DNA from: Moraxella equi
GTDB taxonomy: Bacteria; Pseudomonadota; Gammaproteobacteria; Pseudomonadales; Moraxellaceae
DNA: 10,374 nt
Reading direction: 5' to 3'
Assembly (NCBI RefSeq): GCF_002027555.1
Contig: NZ_MXAP01000079.1
Coordinates: 1 to 10,374 of the forward strand
The translations under genes and the position numbers were made by a program. This document shows, one piece after another, positions 5,497 through 10,374 of the stretch (the first letter of the stretch is position 1; every line of letters starts with the position of its first letter). The notes beneath the pieces were generated by a model. It did no database searches. It saw only the letters and a program-made list of their open reading frames with translations, and was not told the DNA's origin.

Positions 5497-8400
5497 TTAA
5501 CGCAAAAACGCACGGGCATTACGGAACAGTCGCATCCATGCCCCGTCTTTGTCCCACTCGTTCGGTTTCCATGAATGATTGACCGCACGTAGTGTCCGCT
5601 CTGGATGTGGCATCATGAGTGTTACTCGCCCATCATTACTACAAATGCCTGTAATGCCTTGTGGTGAGCCGTTAGGGTTTAGGGGATAATGCTCGGTGGC
5701 ACGACCTTGGCTGTCTACATAGCGTAAGGCAATCTGACCGCTATTTTCTAACTCAAAAATCGCCTTGTCATCAAGGTTGGCAAAGCCTTCGCCATGTGCC
5801 ACTGCAATCGGCAAAATACTGTCTTGCATACCCTTTAACAGCACTGATTTGGTACGCTCTACACGCACATTGACGGTGCGAGCCTCAAAACGTGCTGATA
5901 CGTTGGTGCTAAATCGTGGGAAATGCTCCGCCCCAACCATCAAGCCTTTGAGCTGACTCATCATCTGACAGCCGTTGCACACGCCCAAAGCAAAGGTTTC
6001 GGGACGATGGAAAAATCTGGCGAACATCATGGACAACTCTTCGTGGTGTAACACACTATTTGCCCAACCCGAGCCTGCCCCCAACACGTCGCCATAACTA
6101 AATCCGCCACAGGCTACTAGCCCATCAACATCACGCAGATTGACACGTCCACTCATAAGGTCGCTCATGTGCAAATCAAGTGCGTCAAAGCCTGCCAGTT
6201 TAAAGCCTGCCGCCATCTCCAAATGCCCATTTACGCCCTGTTCACGCAAGATGGCAACTTTAGGTTGGCTGGTGCGAGCATTGACATACGGAGCTTCTAC
6301 GGCTTGATTTAGGTCGTAATTTGCCTGTGCAATCAGTCCGTGATGGTCGATGTCGTTGATGAGTGCAAACTCTTGGTCGGCACAGACAGGATTATCACGC
6401 AAGCGAGCGATGGCGTGACTGACTTTTGTCCACTCATTTTGTAAATCGCTACGCATGAATTCTAAGTCCACAGTGGCTGTCTGTATGCTTAGAATGTCTT
6501 GGTCGGCACCGCCAGCAGGGGTTTCAAAGACTTGTCCGATTTCGCTCATCAGCTCTGACACGCCCATACTGTGTGCTAACTCTTCAAAATCAAAAGCGTA
6601 TTCAGGTAGCACCTGCACCACCGCCCCCAATTCTTCGGCAAACAGCTGTCCTAAGACGTTATCATCATCAAGAGATAGATTAATGGCGACACGGGCAGTG
6701 AACTGCATCTCCGCCACGGTGGCAATCAGTCCACCATCAGAGATGTCATGATAGGCACTGATAAAGCCTTGCTTATTGGCACTTTGGATAAACTCAAAAA
6801 AACGTCGCAAATCATCGGCACTGTCCACATCAGGACAGTCATCGCCAAGCTGACCTAATGTTTGGGCAAGGATAGAGCCACCTAGACGGAATTTACCTTT
6901 TGATAAGTCAATACGATACAGACGACTGTCCGCATTGATAAGCTCAGGTGTTAAAGTTTTGTTGATGTCTTGGACAGGAGCAAAGCCTGTGATGATAAGA
7001 CTCATGGGCGATACCACCGCCTTGTCCACGCCATCATCTTGCCAGCTAGCACGCATGGACAAGCTGTCCTTACCCACAGGAATGGCAATACCCAAGGCAG
7101 GACACAGCTCCTCGCCCACCGCATGCACCGCATCATACAACGCCACATCTTCGCCATCATCACCGCATGCCGCCATCCAGTTGGCAGATAGGGTAATGTC
7201 TGATATCTTAGCGATATTGGCACTGGCTAAGTTGGTAACTGCCTCGCCCACCGCTAGGCGTGCTGACGCTTTGGGGTTGATGAGTGCCACAGGCGTACGC
7301 TCGCCCATCGCCATCGCTTCGCCCGTATCGGCAAGCAGTCCTGTCATGGTTACCGCACAGTCCGCCACAGGCACTTGATAACGCCCCACATACTGCTCAC
7401 GCACCACCATGCCCGTGATAGAACGGTCGCCGATACTAATCAAAAATGATTTGCTTGCCACGGTCGGATGTCTTAGCACATCTCGAACAGCACTGGCAAT
7501 GTCTAGCTCATCGACATTTAGGGTTGTTAGCTGAACATTTTGGCGACGTACCGAACGCTTCATCTTGGGCGTACCACCCAGTAGCACTTGCATGGGCATG
7601 TCCACGGGCTGTTCTGGTAGTAGCTCGTCATTGACTTTAAGCTGACGTACATCGGTTGCCACGCCCAGTATGGCAAAAGGACAGCGCTCACGCTCACAAA
7701 TTTGAGTAAATAACTCCTCGTCCTTAGGGTCAATGGCAAGCACATAGCGTTCTTGGGCTTCATTTGACCAAATTGCCATAGGCGACATGCCACGCTCTAA
7801 CGATGGCACTTTTCTAAGCTCTAACACCGCCCCAAGCTCATGGTCATCCACCAGCTCTGGCATGGCGTTAGACAACCCGCCTGCCCCCACATCATGAATG
7901 GAGACAATGGGGTTATGCTCCGCCCCCATCGCCCAACAGGTATCAATCACCTCTTGGCAACGACGTTCCATCTCGGCATTATCACGCTGTACACTGGCAA
8001 AGTCTAGCCCCTCATCTAGACTACCACTGTCCACTGAGCTTGCCGCCCCACCACCTAGACCGATTTGCATGGCAGGGCCCCCAAGCACAATGAGCAAATC
8101 ACCTTGCTTGATGGCATTTTTTTGCACCAAATCACGCTTGATATTACCATAACCACCGGCAATCATGATCGGCTTATGATAACCACGCATTTGACTGCCG
8201 TCCTGCATGGCACTGGTATCAAACTGAAAACTTCTAAAATACCCCGTCAAATTAGGGCGACCAAATTCATTACTAAACGCTGCACTACCGAGCGGAGCGT
8301 GAGTCATGATTTCTAAGGCAGATGCCATGCGTTCTGGCTTGCCGTATGCTTTGGTCTGAGCCTCCCATTGTTCGGGCATTTCTGGCAAGTGCAAATGCGA

Positions 8401-9420
8401 CACGCTAAATCCTGCCAAGCCTGCTTTTGGCTTACCGCCACGCCCTGTCGCCCCTTCGTCTCGTACCTCACCACCCGAGCCTGTCGCCGCCCCTGCATAG
8501 GGGGCGATGGCGGTTGGGTGATTGTGCGTTTCTACTTTCATCAAGATGTCAACAGGCTCTTCATGAAAGTCATACTCATGCACGCCATCACTATTTTTAT
8601 TGACATAAAAACGCTTGGCAGTAAAGCCCTCCATGACCGCCGCATTGTCTTTATATGCCGACAAAATACCCTCAGGCGAGGTTTCATGGGTATTTTTAAT
8701 CATTTTAAATAATGATTTGTCTTGTTTTTTGCCGTCAATCGTCCATTCAGAGTTAAAAATCTTATGACGGCAATGCTCGCTGTTGGCTTGGGCGAACATC
8801 ATGAGCTCCACATCAGTGGGGTTGCGAGCTAAGATGTTAAAATGTTTGACCAAATAATTCATGTCTTCATCCGACAGGGCAAAGCCAAACTCACGATTTG
8901 CCTGCACCAATGCCGAACGCCCCTGCCCCATGATGTCAATGTGCGTGAGGCTGGCAGGTTTGTCATCGCCAAACAGAGCCTTGACCTCGGACAACTCATA
9001 GCTTAGACTTTGGGTCATGCGGTCGTGCAGGATATTTTGGGCAACCTGTGGCAATTTGCGTGGTAGCTCGCCATCACCCGTTAGCGTGAACAACATCACA
9101 CGCTCGACACGCTCAATGTCCACCCCACAGTTTCTAAAAATATCGGTCGCTTTGGATGCCCACGGACTAATCGTGCCAAAACGTGGCGACACCACCACTT
9201 GACGTTCGCCCTCGCTTGCCTTATCCTCATCAAACTCCAAGCCGTCATTTAAGAGAATCAACGCTTTTTGGCGTGCATCAGCCGTCAGATAGCTAGGAAA
9301 AACATAAATCTGCTGTGACTTGATGGCACGGATGGGTAAATTGGCTTTGGTATTTAGCTCTTTGATGAGAGCGTCTGTCTGAAACTGGGTTAAAAACGGC
9401 TTTCCAGCGATGGTCATCAT
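5497..9420 (-). CDS. purL: Phosphoribosylformylglycinamidine synthase (FGAM synthetase), single-chain PurL
   Basis: It catalyses the fourth step of de novo purine synthesis: FGAR plus glutamine and ATP gives FGAM, in the cytoplasm. Numbered from the ATG at 9420, it has 1307 residues (E. coli 1295). The N-terminal PurS-like domain occupies about 1-150. The first synthase half contains SEHCRHK (214-220) and KVETHNHPTAI followed by the Gly-rich GSGGEVRDEGATGRGG loop (295-329). The second half contains GDRSITG (664-670) and PVGKDSLSM (781-789). The class I glutamine amidotransferase domain starts at about 1054, with catalytic C1148 in GVCNGCQMM and H1272/E1274 in PHPE. The frame stays open to 9480, but the ATG pair at 9420/9417 is preferred because GGGGA (9434-9430) lies 9 nt upstream and family members begin at this point, E. 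coli also with Met-Met. All key residues are intact. It diverges from fixH. Confidence 0.97.
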   Translation of the reverse strand: MMTIAGKPFLTQFQTDALIKELNTKANLPIRAIKSQQIYVFPSYLTADARQKALILLNDGLEFDEDKASEGERQVVVSPRFGTISPWASKATDIFRNCGVDIERVERVMLFTLTGDGELPRKLPQVAQNILHDRMTQSLSYELSEVKALFGDDKPASLTHIDIMGQGRSALVQANREFGFALSDEDMNYLVKHFNILARNPTDVELMMFAQANSEHCRHKIFNSEWTIDGKKQDKSLFKMIKNTHETSPEGILSAYKDNAAVMEGFTAKRFYVNKNSDGVHEYDFHEEPVDILMKVETHNHPTAIAPYAGAATGSGGEVRDEGATGRGGKPKAGLAGFSVSHLHLPEMPEQWEAQTKAYGKPERMASALEIMTHAPLGSAAFSNEFGRPNLTGYFRSFQFDTSAMQDGSQMRGYHKPIMIAGGYGNIKRDLVQKNAIKQGDLLIVLGGPAMQIGLGGGAASSVDSGSLDEGLDFASVQRDNAEMERRCQEVIDTCWAMGAEHNPIVSIHDVGAGGLSNAMPELVDDHELGAVLELRKVPSLERGMSPMAIWSNEAQERYVLAIDPKDEELFTQICERERCPFAILGVATDVRQLKVNDELLPEQPVDMPMQVLLGGTPKMKRSVRRQNVQLTTLNVDELDIASAVRDVLRHPTVASKSFLISIGDRSITGMVVREQYVGRYQVPVADCAVTMTGLLADTGEAMAMGERTPVALINPKASARLAVGEAVTNLASANIAKISDITLSANWMAACGDDGEDVALYDAVHAVGEELCPALGIAIPVGKDSLSMRASWQDDGVDKAVVSPMSLIITGFAPVQDINKTLTPELINADSRLYRIDLSKGKFRLGGSILAQTLGQLGDDCPDVDSADDLRRFFEFIQSANKQGFISAYHDISDGGLIATVAEMQFTARVAINLSLDDDNVLGQLFAEELGAVVQVLPEYAFDFEELAHSMGVSELMSEIGQVFETPAGGADQDILSIQTATVDLEFMRSDLQNEWTKVSHAIARLRDNPVCADQEFALINDIDHHGLIAQANYDLNQAVEAPYVNARTSQPKVAILREQGVNGHLEMAAGFKLAGFDALDLHMSDLMSGRVNLRDVDGLVACGGFSYGDVLGAGSGWANSVLHHEELSMMFARFFHRPETFALGVCNGCQMMSQLKGLMVGAEHFPRFSTNVSARFEARTVNVRVERTKSVLLKGMQDSILPIAVAHGEGFANLDDKAIFELENSGQIALRYVDSQGRATEHYPLNPNGSPQGITGICSNDGRVTLMMPHPERTLRAVNHSWKPNEWDKDGAWMRLFRNARAFLR

Positions 9421-9497
9421 GATGGTCGTTCCCCACAATTTGATGGATAAGATAGAGTGACAAACAATATAAAGCAACAAGCAATTATCAGCACGCT

Positions 9498-9528
9498 ATT
9501 TTAACAGATTCTACCCCGATTATGCCAA
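9498..9528 (-). promoter_or_regulatory. Candidate purL promoter
   Basis: On the minus strand TTGGCA (9528-9523) is followed 19 bp later by TAAAAT (9503-9498), which carries an extended TGT just upstream. The spacing is longer than ideal. A start here would give a purL leader of about 70 nt. A perfect TATAAT further upstream (9593-9588) has no matching -35 box. I see no PurR-like operator (ACGCAAACGTTTGCGT type). Confidence 0.4.
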
Positions 9529-9553
9529 TGCTTTACTGATATTTTTTAAAATA

Positions 9554-9583
9554 TTGGGAGACATTGAACGCTTGTGGTACAAT
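9554..9583 (+). promoter_or_regulatory. Candidate upstream fixH promoter with extended -10
   Basis: TTGGGA (9554-9559) and TACAAT (9578-9583) are separated by 18 bp, and the -10 carries an extended TGG. A start here would leave a leader of about 100 nt containing the two hairpins described in this region. TTGAAC (9564-9569) with CATTAT (9587-9592) is an overlapping alternative. No FNR box (TTGAT-N4-ATCAA) is visible. Confidence 0.4.
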
Positions 9584-9603
9584 TTGCATTATAGAGATAT
9601 GTT

Positions 9604-9672
9604 AGAAACAAAATGCTGTTTCTGCATGGAAATTTTGGCTTTTTTGGACAAAAAATGCTAGAATAAGCCAAA
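9604..9672 (+). promoter_or_regulatory. fixH leader: two hairpins and a proximal promoter candidate
   Basis: AGAAACA (9604-9610) pairs with TGTTTCT (9617-9623). TTTGGCTT (9634-9641) pairs with AAGCCAAA (9665-9672), enclosing a smaller T5/A6 hairpin. Overlapping the second hairpin is a possible promoter: TTGGCT (9635-9640), 18 bp, then TAGAAT (9659-9664) with an extended TGC. If the proximal promoter is used, the leader is only about 20 nt. No clear Shine-Dalgarno sequence precedes the ATG at 9691. Confidence 0.4.
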
Positions 9673-9690
9673 TTTTATCCTTATGTCATC

Positions 9691-10359
9691 ATGTCAGCGA
9701 CCGCCCCAACCCCCAATGCCCCCCAAACCACTGCCAACATCAATGCCAATGTTTGGTATAAAAACTACATGGTCATCGTGTTTGTCATCGGACTGCCACT
9801 CATTGTGGTAATTTCTTGTGTTTTCTTTATCGTGCACGCCTTTAAAATCAAAGACTCGCCCGTGCGTGATGATTGGTACATGGACGGCAAAAGCCTCTAC
9901 CAAGATGCCTCCAAAGATAAGCTCGCCCATGATTTGGGCTTATCAGGGGTTATGCGATTAGACGGCACGCCCGATGATTATGCCGTGCGATTTGAATTAA
10001 AATCCGCCCAAGCCATGAGCTATCCTGCCACACTCAATGTCAAAGTCTCACACGCCACCGACAAAGCCAAAGACCGTGATTTTGTGCTGACCTACCAAAG
10101 CGACAATCTATATACCGGCAAATTCACCCTTGATCCCCTGCCTGCCAAATACTATCTTGACATCAGCAATGATGACCACAGTACTGCCAAGATAGAAGCT
10201 GGTTCATGGCGACTGACCCACAGCCAAAAACTGCCTGCCCAAAACGTGGCGTTTTTGCCTTTGACCGCCTTTGATGATGAGCGTCAAGCCCTGCCCGACC
10301 AACGAGACAAACGCCACCAACAGCACACCCCCGACACCATACCACCATTGGCACAATAG
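9691..10359 (+). CDS. fixH: FixH (CcoH)-family membrane protein
   Basis: The 222-residue protein has a short Ala/Pro/Asn-rich N-terminus, one membrane helix at about 26-50 and a periplasmic domain. Family features are the WYKNY lead-in and IGLPL within the helix (33-37). After it comes the segment SPVRDDWYMDGKSLYQDASKDKLAHDLGL (in two parts, about 56-70 and 71-84), typical of FixH, and a late WRLTHSQ block. FixH/CcoH proteins assist assembly or stability of cbb3-type cytochrome oxidase in the inner membrane, usually beside ccoNOP, ccoG and ccoI. Here the upstream neighbour is divergent purL and the window ends 15 bp after the stop, so partners cannot be seen. The C-terminal 30 residues are Pro/Gln/Asp-rich and probably disordered. 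The Shine-Dalgarno site is poor. An ATG at 9683 is out of frame. Confidence 0.85.
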   Translation: MSATAPTPNAPQTTANINANVWYKNYMVIVFVIGLPLIVVISCVFFIVHAFKIKDSPVRDDWYMDGKSLYQDASKDKLAHDLGLSGVMRLDGTPDDYAVRFELKSAQAMSYPATLNVKVSHATDKAKDRDFVLTYQSDNLYTGKFTLDPLPAKYYLDISNDDHSTAKIEAGSWRLTHSQKLPAQNVAFLPLTAFDDERQALPDQRDKRHQQHTPDTIPPLAQ

Positions 10360-10374
10360 ACCTCCTGCAAAACC

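Noticed and set aside
6935..7378. 147-codon plus-strand open frame opposite purL
   Set aside because: It is antisense to a fully conserved part of purL, has a composition that mirrors the purL codons, no ribosome binding site and no recognisable domain. The other plus-strand frames opposite purL and mltD are shadows for the same reason.
9421..9480. N-terminal extension of purL upstream of the Met-Met pair
   Set aside because: There is no Shine-Dalgarno site before 9480 and no similarity to the PurL N-terminus. The site at 9434-9430 fits the internal start.
1..10374. DNA uptake sequences, CRISPR arrays, tRNA genes, purine riboswitch
   Set aside because: No Neisseria-type GCCGTCTGAA or Haemophilus-type AAGTGCGGT sites were noticed. 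There are no regularly spaced direct repeats, no cloverleaf-like sequence, and the purL leader shows no riboswitch-like core. This was reading by eye, not a computed search.

Overview
The window is ordinary chromosomal housekeeping DNA from a gammaproteobacterium, most likely of the family Moraxellaceae (Moraxella or a close relative). This rests on the gene content: a large LysM-rich MltD-type lytic transglycosylase, a fused gamma-type PurL, a FixH-family protein and a periplasmic NTF2-like protein. It also fits the AT-rich intergenic DNA and sigma70-like promoters. The species cannot be fixed from the sequence alone.

Layout, left to right. On the plus strand, a small three-helix membrane protein of unknown function (122-478) is followed by a 311-bp gap. 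That gap holds a tandem 9-bp repeat and a REPIN-like pair of inverted GTAG hairpins. Next, still on the plus strand, is a compact AlkA-type DNA-3-methyladenine glycosylase (790-1440). A 481-bp gap follows, with a 266-bp imperfect inverted-repeat element that looks like a MITE, and then a strong intrinsic terminator. Reading leftwards on the minus strand are three genes: purL (9420 to 5497), a periplasmic NTF2-like protein (5278 to 4703) and mltD (4540 to 1922). On the plus strand at the right end, divergent from purL, lies a FixH-family membrane protein (9691-10359).

The three minus-strand genes appear to be separate transcription units rather than an operon. A hairpin follows purL and an intrinsic terminator follows the NTF2-like gene. 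mltD has its own near-consensus promoter (TTGATT, 17 bp, TATAAT) and ends in a symmetric terminator. Functionally the window combines de novo purine synthesis (purL), alkylation repair (alkA), peptidoglycan remodelling (mltD) and probable cytochrome oxidase maturation (fixH). No shared pathway links them.

I see no phage, CRISPR, toxin-antitoxin or defence-type cluster, and no convincing undescribed multi-gene system. The most interesting signals are the two intergenic repeat elements. In the REPIN-like one, the two arms differ by a compensatory base-pair change. Secondary points are the six-LysM architecture of MltD and the unusually long N-terminal region of the NTF2-like protein.
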